Part shown: positions 53,963-64,000 of the stretch, in pieces | Position numbering within the stretch: the first letter of the stretch is position 1 | How the letters are laid out: each line of letters starts with the position of its first letter | From: Rhizobium sp. BK313 | GTDB lineage: Bacteria > Pseudomonadota > Alphaproteobacteria > Rhizobiales > Rhizobiaceae | Assembly: GCF_014193655.1 (NCBI RefSeq) | Contig: NZ_JACHZQ010000001.1 | Location: forward strand, 1,674,001-1,738,000 | DNA: 64,000 bases | Direction: 5' to 3' | The notes under the pieces: model-generated | The model's database searches: none | Told to the model about the DNA's origin: nothing | What the model saw: only the letters and a program-made list of their open reading frames with translations | Translations under genes and position numbers: made by a program

Positions 53963-54424
53963 ATGCCAGATATAGACGCCATGGATCGTTCGATTTTGCG
54001 GGTGCTGCAACAGAACGCCAGGATCACCAATGCCGAGCTTGCCGAAAAGGTGGGCCTATCACCGTCCGCCTGTTCGCGCCGGCTCGACATTCTGGAAAAG
54101 GACGGCGTCATCGGCGGCTATCATGCCCGGCTGTCGCACAAGGCGCTGGACTATAAGATGATCGCGATCGTGCATATCTCGCTGTCCGGTCAATTTGCCA
54201 AAACGCTGTCGGAATTCGAAGCGGCGGTGAAGCGCTGCCCGAATGTGCTCGTCTGCTATCTCATGTCCGGCGAATATGATTATATCCTGCGCATCGCCGC
54301 GCGCGATCTCGAGGATTACGAACGCATCCACCGCGACTGGCTTTCGGCTCTGCCGCATGTGGTGAAGATCAATTCCAGCTTCGCTCTGCGCGAAATCATC
54401 GACCGGCCGAATGTAGGTCTTTAA
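53963..54424 (+). CDS. Lrp/AsnC-family regulator, probable regulator of ald
   Basis: A 153-residue regulator with an N-terminal helix-turn-helix (AMDRSILRVLQQNARITNAE followed by LAEKVGLSPSACSRRLDILE) and a C-terminal RAM effector domain (VLVCYLMSGEYDYILRIAAR). Divergent from ald, it probably controls it in response to alanine, as in related bacteria (inference). Confidence 0.92.
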   Translation: MPDIDAMDRSILRVLQQNARITNAELAEKVGLSPSACSRRLDILEKDGVIGGYHARLSHKALDYKMIAIVHISLSGQFAKTLSEFEAAVKRCPNVLVCYLMSGEYDYILRIAARDLEDYERIHRDWLSALPHVVKINSSFALREIIDRPNVGL

Positions 54425-54442
54425 GCCACGCGACCGGCCGAA

Positions 54443-55252
54443 CTACCGCAGATCCAGCAGCAAGGCGCGGTGGTCGGAGACTTCCGGCTCGGCGACCGCG
54501 TCGAACGTCATCACCTCCACCGCTGGGGTCACTAACATATAGTCGGCGAAACGCGGCTCCTTGCTGTAAAAGGAGGTCCGTGTGTCGCGGTGACCGCGCG
54601 AGGTAATGAGGTCGGAAAGTCCCAATGCGCTGAGTGCGTCGAAGGTTACGCTCCCCGGCAGGACATTGAAGTCGCCGCACACGACCAGCCTCTCATCACC
54701 CTGCCGAACTTGCCGAATGAGTTCCACAAATGCATTTGCTTGGTGACGGCGTGCCGGCGTGTCACCCTTGCCGTCGATGTCGCGCAGGCCATGCATCTGG
54801 GCGACGGTGACGGCAAAACCGCCTTCATAGTTGTAGAGGCGGATGCAATGGGCATTGCGGGAGCGAGGATGTGGCCCCCAGCCGCCGGCGGAGAATTCCC
54901 CATGCACGAAACCCGAGGCCTGGCCGATGACCGGATAGGACTTGCGCACGAAGGTCGCCAGGCCGAATTCGGAAGCAATCCGTCGATCGCCATCGAAGAG
55001 ATCACCCCGCGCTGTCGGGCTGAAGAAGGCGTCGTGCGTGGGCAGGGCTGCGCCGATCTCCTCGAAAAGATTGGCTCGCTGTGGAAGTTCGACGCCGTGG
55101 TCGCGATAGACCAGCCATTCGGATTGTGCATCCTGGGTGCGCGTGACCTCCTGCAGGCACAGAACATCCGCTTCGACATCAACCAAATACCGCATCAGCG
55201 GTTCATGCAACCGACCGCCCCAAACATTCAATGAAACAATGCGCAATGTCAT
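54443..55252 (-). CDS. Endonuclease/exonuclease/phosphatase-family protein
   Basis: A 269-residue protein of the EEP fold. Motifs are RIVSLNVWGG (residues 3-12), VLCLQEVTRT, VCGDFNVLPGS (about 195) and the terminal VSDHRALLLDL. The family covers nucleases and phosphatases (including sphingomyelinase-type), and the substrate cannot be told. The ATG at 55252 is preferred over 55276. It ends 18 bases from the Lrp gene. Confidence 0.88.
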   Translation of the reverse strand: MTLRIVSLNVWGGRLHEPLMRYLVDVEADVLCLQEVTRTQDAQSEWLVYRDHGVELPQRANLFEEIGAALPTHDAFFSPTARGDLFDGDRRIASEFGLATFVRKSYPVIGQASGFVHGEFSAGGWGPHPRSRNAHCIRLYNYEGGFAVTVAQMHGLRDIDGKGDTPARRHQANAFVELIRQVRQGDERLVVCGDFNVLPGSVTFDALSALGLSDLITSRGHRDTRTSFYSKEPRFADYMLVTPAVEVMTFDAVAEPEVSDHRALLLDLR

Positions 55253-55451
55253 CTCTCCCCACAACCCCTTATTCAACCTGCATACGAAGGTTGCAATCCA
55301 CTACTTTCGCGTAACGCGTCGCGCGCTCCGAAATTAACCTTTCCGACTGAAAGAACAATAGGTTAGATCGCATTTTAACCATTTTACTAGGTTTGGCTTA
55401 ACGAGGGAAAGTTAACGGTGCCGGCATAGATATTTAACCAAAGTTATTTTC

Positions 55452-55811
55452 ATGCCTGCTCAAATTAACCTTTACTCATCAAGCACTTCGACGCAAAAGG
55501 GACGGCGGGCGGCGCGCACGCGCTGTCGGATAGCAGCAACATTGACTTACCTCGGCAGACCCACTCCGGGACAGGTGACCGATATTTCGACAACTGGCCT
55601 AGCCTTCGATCTCGGCGGACCGTTCAACGGCATTCGCGGCAGCAAGGTCCGGATCGAGTGCCGGGAGCTCGGCGCCCTGGAGGGCACTGTGCGATGGCTC
55701 AGAAGCGGACGGATCGGCGTGGAATTCGACGGGTCGTCCAATGCGGCAGCACAGGTGACGGCCTATTTCCGTTTCTATCACAAGGACGCTAGTCCGGTGC
55801 TGCAACGTTAA
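55452..55811 (+). CDS. PilZ-domain protein (first of two)
   Basis: A 119-residue single PilZ domain. The c-di-GMP-binding pattern RxxxR lies in KGRRAARTR (about residues 18-26), and D/NxSxxG in TDISTTGLAF (about 45). It shares most of its C-terminal half with the next gene (RSGRIGVEFDGSSNAAAQV against the equivalent). No Shine-Dalgarno is obvious. It is followed 116 bases later by its paralogue. Confidence 0.88.
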   Translation: MPAQINLYSSSTSTQKGRRAARTRCRIAATLTYLGRPTPGQVTDISTTGLAFDLGGPFNGIRGSKVRIECRELGALEGTVRWLRSGRIGVEFDGSSNAAAQVTAYFRFYHKDASPVLQR

Positions 55812-55927
55812 GAGAAGCCGGTCCCGATTCAGTACGGATGATTTCAATTTTACCGGTCGTCCTAAGCGCCTTTCAATGCATGCCTGTTATTCGTGTGGTC
55901 AGAGACACGTACGCATCGAGGCCAGTC

Positions 55928-56287
55928 ATGCAGCCGATTTCAAAACCGCTCACCCAGAGCAATCTGAAAATCAAGGCGAGGCGTTCGCCGCGCAACCGTA
56001 CCCGGTTGATGGGACGGGTTCGGTATTTCGCGAGGGCGGTCGCCGGCCGCGTGGTCGATATTTCCACCAGCGGTATCGCACTCGACCTGCAATCGCCGAT
56101 CCATGCCGCCGCCGGCAGTAAGGTTCGTGTCGAGTGCGACGATATCGGCATATTGGATGGCGTCGTACGCTGGATCCACAGCGGCCGAATCGGCATCGAA
56201 TTCGATCCCTCCTCCAACGCGGCGGCGCAGGTTGCCTCCTATTTCCGCTTTTTCCACAAGGACATACAGCCCGTTCTCAAGCGTTGA
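55928..56287 (+). CDS. PilZ-domain protein (second of two)
   Basis: A 119-residue paralogue of the preceding gene, with RRSPRNRTR for the Arg motif, VDISTSGIAL for the DxSxxG motif, and SGRIGIEFDPSSNAAAQV. The frame is open to 55838, but the ATG at 55928 gives the same length as the first copy. Both keep the residues needed to bind c-di-GMP. No partner domain is present, so each probably acts by binding another protein. Confidence 0.88.
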   Translation: MQPISKPLTQSNLKIKARRSPRNRTRLMGRVRYFARAVAGRVVDISTSGIALDLQSPIHAAAGSKVRVECDDIGILDGVVRWIHSGRIGIEFDPSSNAAAQVASYFRFFHKDIQPVLKR

Positions 56288-56423
56288 CGGCCGCTTGCGC
56301 CCTCGGCGGCGAGGTCACAATAAGCCTGTCATATTAGTAGTGCACACCTTCACAAATCGTCCTAGTCTCCCTCACCTCGAGAGGTGATCGAGGGCCATAG
56401 ATTTATCGTTGAAGGAGTGTTTC

Positions 56424-58412
<1,989 letters not shown>

Positions 58413-58431
58413 GCCGCCAAATAGCTTCGCG

Positions 58432-58467
58432 AATAAATCGGGCGCCTCAAAAGGCGCCCGATTTATT
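58432..58467. terminator. Bidirectional terminator between cpdB and the LysR gene
   Basis: A 16-bp perfect inverted repeat (58432-58447 with 58452-58467) with AT-rich outer ends and CAAA loop serves both convergent genes. It overlaps the last codons of the LysR gene. Confidence 0.88.
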
Positions 58468-59431
58468 CTGCGGCGAGTGGCTCCTCATCCGCATCAAATG
58501 TTTCGAAGAACGTTTTGAAGTCTGCCCGACCCGGGCACATGGAAAGGCGCATACGGAAGGCTTCGATCATCCAAGCGGCGGCGGGGCCGGGAGGATTGGA
58601 GAGCTTGCGCACGGCATAGACCGGATATTCGCCTTGTTCATAAGCATCGAGGTCGAGGTGCACCAACCGGCCCTTCTGCAGATCTTCGAGAATAAGCGAG
58701 GCCGGCAGGCCGCCCCAGCCGAGGCCACCACGAATCAGATGATGTTTGGTGGCGATATCGCTGACATGCCAGGTCTTGTAGGATAGCACGTTGAAATCCC
58801 GGCCCTTGGTGAGGCCCGAAGCGTCGGTGACGACCAATTGCACCTCCTCCCGCACATCGCCGAGTGTGAGCGGCCCCTTGATGTGAGCGAGCGGATGGCT
58901 CGGCGAGGCGACCGGCATCATGAAGGCGTGGCCGATGCGCTCGATGACCAGCGAATCATCCTGCTTCAGCACAGCGCCGCCGATGCCGATCGTCGATTTG
59001 CCGCTGGCGACGAGATCCATCATCATGCCGAGCTCGCCCGTGTCGAGCCGCAATGAAACCGATGGAAAACGCTCGCGGAATTCACTCAGGACCTCGACCA
59101 GGACATTGGTCGGCACCATGACGCTGATGGCCGCAGCCACTTCGGCCTCAAGCCCGGTCTTCATACCTTTGACACGTGCGCGCATGACCTCAAGGTCGCC
59201 GACGATGCGGCGCGCATCCTCCAGCATCGCCCTGCCCGCATCCGTCAACGTCGGCTGGCGCGAACCGGAACGTTCGAATAGCGGCATTTCGAGCTGAGCC
59301 TCGAGGTTGGCGATCGTATAGCTGATTACCGACTGCGCACGATTGAGCATGCGCGAAGCGGCCGAAAAGCTGCCGGATTCGGCAACGGTCAAAAAGACCT
59401 GCAGCTGGTCGAGAGTGGGATTGGGAAGCAT
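58463..59431 (-). CDS. LysR-family regulator
   Basis: A 322-residue regulator with an N-terminal winged helix-turn-helix (LDQLQVFLTVAESGSFSAAS then RMLNRAQSVISYTIANLE) and a C-terminal substrate-binding domain. It is divergent from azoR with 135 bases between, so it probably controls it. The inducer is unknown. Confidence 0.92.
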   Translation of the reverse strand: MLPNPTLDQLQVFLTVAESGSFSAASRMLNRAQSVISYTIANLEAQLEMPLFERSGSRQPTLTDAGRAMLEDARRIVGDLEVMRARVKGMKTGLEAEVAAAISVMVPTNVLVEVLSEFRERFPSVSLRLDTGELGMMMDLVASGKSTIGIGGAVLKQDDSLVIERIGHAFMMPVASPSHPLAHIKGPLTLGDVREEVQLVVTDASGLTKGRDFNVLSYKTWHVSDIATKHHLIRGGLGWGGLPASLILEDLQKGRLVHLDLDAYEQGEYPVYAVRKLSNPPGPAAAWMIEAFRMRLSMCPGRADFKTFFETFDADEEPLAAE

Positions 59432-59566
59432 TGGCCATCCATTCTATCGATAATTCCGATCCATATTATCACAGTTTTTTCGATGGCACTGCAGACTTAT
59501 TTGTTTCTTCGAACGGGGTCGACTTCCCGGCTCGACTCTAGCAACCCATTGAAAAGGAACATTACC

Positions 59567-60181
59567 ATGTCCTCTATTCTCCTGCTGACCTCCAGCCCGC
59601 GCAGCGATTCGCTCTCCACCAGGATCGCAAGCGAGCTTGCCGACAAGATCAAGGCCCAGAACCCGGGCAAGACGATCGCCCATCGCAATCTGGCCATCGC
59701 GCCGCTGCCGCATATCGATGAGCTCTTCACCGCTGCCATCCGCACGCCGGTCGAGGCTCGCACCGCCGAACAGGCCGAAGCCATCAAGGTTTCCGACGAA
59801 CTGGTGGACGAGTTGCTCGCCGCCGACACCGTGGTCATCGGCACCGGTCTCATCAACTTCAACATCTATTCGTCGCTGAAGGCCTGGATCGACAACGTCG
59901 CCCGCGCCGGCCGCACCTTCACCTACACGGAAACCGGCCCGAAGGGTCTGGCGACCGGCAAGAAGGCCTATATTGTTCTCGCTTCCGGTGGCGTCTATTC
60001 CGAAGGCCCGGCCGCTCCGCTTAATCACGCCGTTCCCTATCTAAAGTCGGTTCTCGCCTTCATCGGCATCACCGATGTCGAGACGGTTTATGTCGAAGGC
60101 CTCGCCTTCGGTCCGGAAGCCGCTGAAAAGGCGATCGGCGCTGCCCAGGCCCGCGCAGCCGAGCTGGCGCTGGCCGCTTAA
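59567..60181 (+). CDS. azoR: FMN-dependent NADH-azoreductase / quinone reductase
   Basis: A 204-residue flavodoxin-fold enzyme. MSSILLLTSSPRSDSLSTRI starts the FMN-binding loop, GTGLINFNIYSSLKAWIDN and VLASGGVYSEG are family signatures. It reduces azo dyes in vitro and quinones in the cell. The ATG at 59567 is the family start. A LysR gene is divergent and a terminator follows. Confidence 0.93.
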   Translation: MSSILLLTSSPRSDSLSTRIASELADKIKAQNPGKTIAHRNLAIAPLPHIDELFTAAIRTPVEARTAEQAEAIKVSDELVDELLAADTVVIGTGLINFNIYSSLKAWIDNVARAGRTFTYTETGPKGLATGKKAYIVLASGGVYSEGPAAPLNHAVPYLKSVLAFIGITDVETVYVEGLAFGPEAAEKAIGAAQARAAELALAA

Positions 60182-60207
60182 GCCTCCAAAACAATTGCAA
60201 TTCTTTG

Positions 60208-60247
60208 AGAGCGGCCGGCCCCCCCACCGGCTGCTCTTTTTATTTCC
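60208..60247 (+). terminator. Rho-independent terminator after azoR
   Basis: AGAGCGGCCGG (60208-60218) pairs with CCGGCTGCTCT (60227-60237) with one G-U, and TTTTTATTT follows. Its T run overlaps the end of the convergent TetR gene. Confidence 0.85.
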
Positions 60248-60827
60248 CGCCGTCTTTCCCCAGTTCCTTCACGAAGCCCCTCGCGGCCTCCAGAATTTCG
60301 TTGGAAAGCTCTTCGTCGTTTACCATCCGTGCAAGGCCAACAGCGCCAGTCATCAGACAGGACGCGATGATGGCATTGCGCCGTGCGTCTGCAGCATCCG
60401 GCCGCGGCATGCGCGCTGTCATCGATTCGATGTTCTTCCGTATTCCCTCGGTCCCGATTGCCCGGACGGCATCGCCGCTGCGCGCGATATCGGCCGTCAA
60501 CGCGGCATAGGCACAGCCCTCGCCGCGATGGTCACGATGACGCGCACTCAGATAATCGTCGGCATATTGTTCCAAGGTGACATCGGCCGGATCAATCCCC
60601 TTCCCCTCCAATTGCCGCCGCCATGACTCCACCGCCACCTGAACGGCCTCGGCCACGAGTTCGTCCCGCGAGGCGAAATGTTTGTAGAAGCCGCCAACCG
60701 TCAGGCCCGCTTCCTTCATGAGATCGGCAACGCCGATACCCTCCAACCCCTCCTCCCGCAGGCGTTTGGCGGCAAGCGTTACGATCCGCTCATGCGTCTT
60801 TTGCTTTTCCAACTGCGAATGGCCCAT
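60240..60827 (-). CDS. TetR-family repressor
   Basis: A 195-residue regulator: helix-turn-helix in ERIVTLAAKRLREEGLEGIG then VADLMKEAGLTVGGFYKHFA, and a C-terminal ligand domain of the AcrR/TetR type (CLMTGAVGLARM). The start at 60827 (MGHSQLEKQKTHERI) is preferred over 60848. It is divergent from an SDR gene, with a palindromic operator between. Confidence 0.9.
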   Translation of the reverse strand: MGHSQLEKQKTHERIVTLAAKRLREEGLEGIGVADLMKEAGLTVGGFYKHFASRDELVAEAVQVAVESWRRQLEGKGIDPADVTLEQYADDYLSARHRDHRGEGCAYAALTADIARSGDAVRAIGTEGIRKNIESMTARMPRPDAADARRNAIIASCLMTGAVGLARMVNDEELSNEILEAARGFVKELGKDGGK

Positions 60828-60860
60828 CAAAAAATCTCCCTGGAGCACCTTGACGAAAGT

Positions 60861-60900
60861 GGATTATAATCATAATCCTTATGGAGAACGATCATAATCC
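60861..60900. promoter_or_regulatory. Palindromic operator between the TetR and SDR genes
   Basis: GGATTAT (60861-60867) and ATAATCC (60872-60878) form an inverted repeat with AATC between. A further ATAATCC lies at 60894-60900, 22 bases (two helical turns) from the first. Probable binding sites for the divergent TetR protein. Confidence 0.65.
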
Positions 60901-60933
60901 AGATCGCGGTTGAAGCCAATAGGAGTTACGAAC

Positions 60934-61710
60934 ATGCGTCTCAAGAACAAAGTTGCCATCATCACCGGCGGAAACAGCGGCATCGGCCTTGCCACCGCCC
61001 GCGTCTTCGTCAACGAAGGCGCCAAGGTCGCCATTACCGGCCGCAATCCAAAAACCCTTGCCGCCGCCGTCGAAGCTCTTGGTGGCAACGTATTGCCGCT
61101 GCAGGTCGACGTGACCGATGTTGCAGCCACGGAGAAAGCTTTCGCTCAAGCGGCTGAAAAGCTTGGCAATTTTGACGTTGTCTTCGCCAATGCCGGCATC
61201 GGCGGCGCAACGCCGCTCGGCCAAACCTCGCTCGAACAGTTCGAAACCATCATCCGCACCAATCTGACCTCGGTCTTCTTCACCGTGCAGGCAGCCCTGC
61301 CGCATCTCAACGACGGTGCGTCAGTGATTCTCAATGGCTCCGTGCATGCCGTTCTCGGCTCGGCCGGCTGGTCGGCCTATGCCGCCAGCAAGGGCGCCGT
61401 CCGCTCAATGACCCGCAACCTCGCGTCTGAGCTGGCGCCGCGTAACATCCGCGTCAACCAGGTCACTCCCGGCGGCACGAAGACGCCGATCTGGTCGCCG
61501 ATGGCGCAGACGGAAGATGCGATGAGCCAGTTGGAAGCCCGCCTCGGCGGCATGAGCCCACTTGGCCGCATGAGCGAAGCCGAAGAAATCGCCAAGGCCG
61601 CTCTCTATCTCGCGTCTGATGACTCGAGCAACGTCTCGGCAATCGAAATTACAGTTGACGGCGGCATGACAAGCGCACCCTCGGGCGCCAAGGTTTTCCG
61701 GGCCGCCTAG
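60934..61710 (+). CDS. Short-chain dehydrogenase/reductase under TetR control
   Basis: A 258-residue SDR with cofactor motif TGGNSGIG (residues 12-19), NAG motif (VFANAGIGG), Ser in ILNGSVHAV and the catalytic YAASK (about residue 150). The C-terminus has the SAIEITVDGGM pattern of the classical subfamily. It is divergent from the TetR gene, and its substrate is probably the inducer or a related toxic compound (inference). Confidence 0.9.
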   Translation: MRLKNKVAIITGGNSGIGLATARVFVNEGAKVAITGRNPKTLAAAVEALGGNVLPLQVDVTDVAATEKAFAQAAEKLGNFDVVFANAGIGGATPLGQTSLEQFETIIRTNLTSVFFTVQAALPHLNDGASVILNGSVHAVLGSAGWSAYAASKGAVRSMTRNLASELAPRNIRVNQVTPGGTKTPIWSPMAQTEDAMSQLEARLGGMSPLGRMSEAEEIAKAALYLASDDSSNVSAIEITVDGGMTSAPSGAKVFRAA

Positions 61711-61735
61711 TCGCGATCAATCAATCGAAAAAGAG

Positions 61736-61758
61736 AAGGCCGCCATTCGGCGGCCTTT
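61736..61758. terminator. Bidirectional terminator between the SDR and HlyU-family genes
   Basis: AAGGCCGCC (61736-61744) pairs perfectly with GGCGGCCTT (61749-61757) across ATTC. Confidence 0.8.
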
Positions 61759-61782
61759 GTCGTTCAAGTCAGTTTTCTAAAC

Positions 61783-62124
61783 TTAGACCTGGCGAACCTT
61801 CTCGCCATCGCCGAACAGCGACGGACCATTCTGGTCGATGATCTGCTGCGCCTTGCGGAAGGTCGACTCCAGCGCATCGTCCGACGAGGTGAAGACATCG
61901 GCGCGGATGAAATTGCGCACCAGCGTCTCGCCGTTCACTTCTTTCTCGATCCGGCCCATCAGGCGGAACTGACTGCCCTCGCGCTGCGGCGTCGCGTAGA
62001 TCGTGCAGCCGCCATGCACCTGCGGCTCAGCGGTGACGGAAGAACCGCCAGCCTTTTCGGCGCTCGTCGTCGAAGCGCCGCCACCGGTGAAGATCGAGAG
62101 AATATTCGACAAGATCGAAGCCAT
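61783..62124 (-). CDS. HlyU-family protein
   Basis: A 113-residue protein with an N-terminal hydrophobic/Gly-Ser stretch and the HlyU core: TIYATPQREGSQFRLMGRIE, ETLVRNFIRADVFTSSDDAL. HlyU was named as a haemolysin regulator in Vibrio, but the alphaproteobacterial family (PF10115) has no clear DNA-binding role. ilvA ends 37 bases upstream on the same strand. Confidence 0.82.
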   Translation of the reverse strand: MASILSNILSIFTGGGASTTSAEKAGGSSVTAEPQVHGGCTIYATPQREGSQFRLMGRIEKEVNGETLVRNFIRADVFTSSDDALESTFRKAQQIIDQNGPSLFGDGEKVRQV

Positions 62125-62161
62125 GAATCGCCTTTAGCATGAAGGACGTGGGGTGGCAAAG

Positions 62162-63412
62162 TTAAATAATCAGGTTCGCCAGAATGTCGTTCTCGGTGAT
62201 GTCCTCATAGCCCATGCCGGCGCGTTCGAAATTCTCGACCAGTTGCTTGAAATTGTCGGGATCCTTGGTTTCGATGCCGATCAGGATGGAGCCGAAATTG
62301 CGGGCGCTCTTCTTCAGATATTCGAAACGGGCGATGTCGTCGTCGGGACCGAGCAGATTGAGGAAATCGCGCAGCGCGCCGGGACGCTGTGCCAGTCGCA
62401 GGATGAAGTATTTCTTCAGCCCGGCATAGCGCAGGGCACGCTCCTTGACGTCGGGCAGACGCTCGAAATCGAAATTGCCGCCGGAGACGACCGCAACGAT
62501 CGTCTTGCCGCGAATGCTCTCACGATCCATCGCCTCGAGTGCGGTGATCGCCAGCGCGCCGGCGGGTTCCAGCACGACGCCTTCGACATTCAGCATATCG
62601 GTGATCGTCACGCAGATGGCGTTTTCCGCAATCAGCATGACCTGCTCCGCCGCAAAATCCTTCAGCGCGGCGAAATTCAGGTCGCCAATACGGCCGACGG
62701 CCGCGCCGTCGACGAAATTGTCGACCTTAGCCAGCGTCACCACGTGCCCGGCCTCCATGCTGCGCCGCAGGCTGGGTGCTCCCGCCGGCTCGGCAAAGAC
62801 GAATGACTCCTTGGTGAGGCGATCGGCAAAATAACCGGTGATGCCGGCCGCCAATCCGCCGCCGCCGACGGGCAGCACGATGCGGTCTGGCACAACACCA
62901 TCTGGCAATTGCTCGGCGATTTCGGCCGCGACCGTCGCCTGCCCCTCGATGATATCGACGTGATCGAAAGGCGGCACCATCACACCGTCAATATGCTGCA
63001 CATGCTCGCGCGCTGCCTGGTAGCATTGGTCGAAGAAGTCGCCGAACAGCTTGATGGTGATGAATTCACCGCCGAACATGCGGGTTTTGTCGATTTTCTG
63101 CTGCGGCGTCGTCACCGGCATATAGACCACGCCCGGCACCCCGAAGTGGCGGCAGACGAAAGCAAAGCCCTGCGCATGATTGCCGGCCGAAGCGCAGACG
63201 AAAGTCTTGCCGGTACCGCCCGCGGCAATCACCTTGCGAAAGAAATTGAAGGCGCCGCGAATCTTGTAGGAGCGCACCGGCGTCAGATCCTCGCGCTTCA
63301 GCCAGATGTCCGCACCATAACGAGCGGAAAGATGCTCGTTCAGTTGCAGCGGCGTTGCGGGAAAAAGGCCACGCACGGCCTCGGTGGCGTTGGAAACATC
63401 CTGCTTGTCCAC
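62162..63412 (-). CDS. ilvA: Threonine ammonia-lyase (threonine dehydratase)
   Basis: A 416-residue PLP enzyme that deaminates threonine to 2-oxobutanoate for isoleucine synthesis. The PLP Lys is in PVRSYKIRGAFNFFRK (about residues 42-57), the Gly loop is LPVGGGGLAAGI (about 180), and a single C-terminal ACT-like regulatory domain begins near YFILRLAQRPGALRDFL. A one-ACT form such as this is usual in alphaproteobacteria. Confidence 0.93.
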   Translation of the reverse strand: MDKQDVSNATEAVRGLFPATPLQLNEHLSARYGADIWLKREDLTPVRSYKIRGAFNFFRKVIAAGGTGKTFVCASAGNHAQGFAFVCRHFGVPGVVYMPVTTPQQKIDKTRMFGGEFITIKLFGDFFDQCYQAAREHVQHIDGVMVPPFDHVDIIEGQATVAAEIAEQLPDGVVPDRIVLPVGGGGLAAGITGYFADRLTKESFVFAEPAGAPSLRRSMEAGHVVTLAKVDNFVDGAAVGRIGDLNFAALKDFAAEQVMLIAENAICVTITDMLNVEGVVLEPAGALAITALEAMDRESIRGKTIVAVVSGGNFDFERLPDVKERALRYAGLKKYFILRLAQRPGALRDFLNLLGPDDDIARFEYLKKSARNFGSILIGIETKDPDNFKQLVENFERAGMGYEDITENDILANLII

Positions 63413-63794
63413 GGGTTTGGTCCGTTCCTGTTCAATCCACCTTCGCTATGACACAGGAAACCTGAGTAAAGAAAGCCTCTTTGGTGCGCTTTCCGGCTTG
63501 TCCAAGCGACATTGCGACCATCAAGCGCGCAACTGCTATGTTTCGCGCCACCATGTTACATCCGGTCGCAACACAAGATCTTCGAATTGACAGGAAGGAT
63601 GGGCCTGCTTCCAATGCGAGCCAGCCATCATGACGATGGTTAGAGGCCCGCTCCAATCCGGTTCATCCGGTGCCGGCGGGCTTCGCTTGAAGCTCAAGGT
63701 TGCAGAACAGCTCGCATTGTCACGCCGGACGCGCTCATTGTGAAAGCACTGCAAAAATGGCATCTGGCTTCCCGGATTTCTCGGAGAGCTTGGG

Positions 63795-64000
63795 ATGCGT
63801 TTTGTTTTAATTGCGGTTGTCTTGGCCTCTTCGCTGGCTTCGTGTGAAACACAGGGACGCGGATCGACGCGAACGGTCATCGTGACGCCGAAACAGGCGA
63901 GAGAGATGCTGGCGGATGCCGAAAAGACCTGCTCATACCTGGGCAGCGACAAGAACCCTCTCAAGAATTATTGCCTGGAGACATACCTCAAAAATCTTCT
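63795..64000 (+). CDS. Lipoprotein, N-terminal part only
   Basis: Starts at the ATG 63795 and runs off the window. The visible 68 residues have a signal peptide with the lipobox LASC at residues 14-17, then a polar region with a pair of Cys (TCSYLG and YCLETY). The 380 bases upstream (63413-63794) show no gene on either strand. Function cannot be assigned. Confidence 0.65.
   Translation, partial: MRFVLIAVVLASSLASCETQGRGSTRTVIVTPKQAREMLADAEKTCSYLGSDKNPLKNYCLETYLKNL

Noticed and set aside
63536..63964. A 142-codon minus-strand frame
   Set aside because: It overlaps the lipoprotein start on the other strand, and has no domain or clear ribosome site.

Overview
The window looks like core chromosome of a Rhizobium-type alphaproteobacterium. 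The markers are exoR, a RopA-type porin, popZ, a fused secDF, the order dgt-argS-SPOR-nagZ-scpA-scpB-tatABC-serS-surE-pcm-LysM/M23, and several rhizobial small-protein genes. Coding density is high, with no plasmid or phage genes, no rRNA, no CRISPR array and no intact insertion sequence. All assignments come from reading motifs, lengths and gene order; no database search was run.

Layout. 1-7900: a DUF1127 gene, trmFO, then a leftward block yajC-secDF-(Mth938-like)-(squalene/phytoene synthase-like)-(small membrane protein), and a rightward AAA+ ATPase. 7900-23500: one long leftward run of housekeeping genes for cell wall and division (LysM/M23, nagZ, SPOR), protein repair and survival (pcm, surE), tRNA charging (serS, argS), Tat export (tatABC), chromosome condensation (scpAB) and dNTP control (dgt). 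23500-33000: erpA and xth to the right; exoR, an outer-membrane transporter, valS, popZ and a second pcm-like gene to the left. 33100-39500: a looser region with an acyltransferase, tRNA-Cys plus a second copy of its 3' end, the porin, two small secreted proteins, a decayed MarR gene, tRNA-Asn, a NodL-like acetyltransferase and a 41-residue membrane peptide. 39600-44500: glycerol-3-phosphate uptake (ugpBAE to the right, ugpC to the left, with a decayed gene between). 44700-50600: photolyase, SDR, cysK, an AlaX-type editing protein, sseA and a GNAT enzyme. 50600-52700: a sulfite oxidase and a DUF1203 gene, which look less native. 52700-64000: ald and its Lrp-type regulator, an EEP nuclease/phosphatase, two PilZ proteins, cpdB, LysR/azoR, TetR/SDR, an HlyU-family protein, ilvA and the start of a lipoprotein.

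Several groups work together. SecDF-YajC and TatABC are the two export accessory systems, and CpdB carries a Tat-type signal. Homologues of the mitochondrial complex I assembly factors NDUFAF3 and NDUFAF6 sit directly behind secDF. UgpBAEC and CpdB both scavenge phosphate, and a weak Pho-box-like element precedes ugpB. ExoR and the PilZ pair point to control of surface polysaccharide and lifestyle.

I found no convincing new multi-gene system. The best leads are local: a hairpin that puts the Shine-Dalgarno in its loop and the start codon in its stem (52130-52161), a tRNA-Cys attachment-site-like scar, a frameshifted phosphotransferase-like remnant inside the ugp locus, an uncharacterised membrane protein at the end of the secDF/complex-I-factor cluster, and two small genes (57 and 41 codons) that are easily overlooked.
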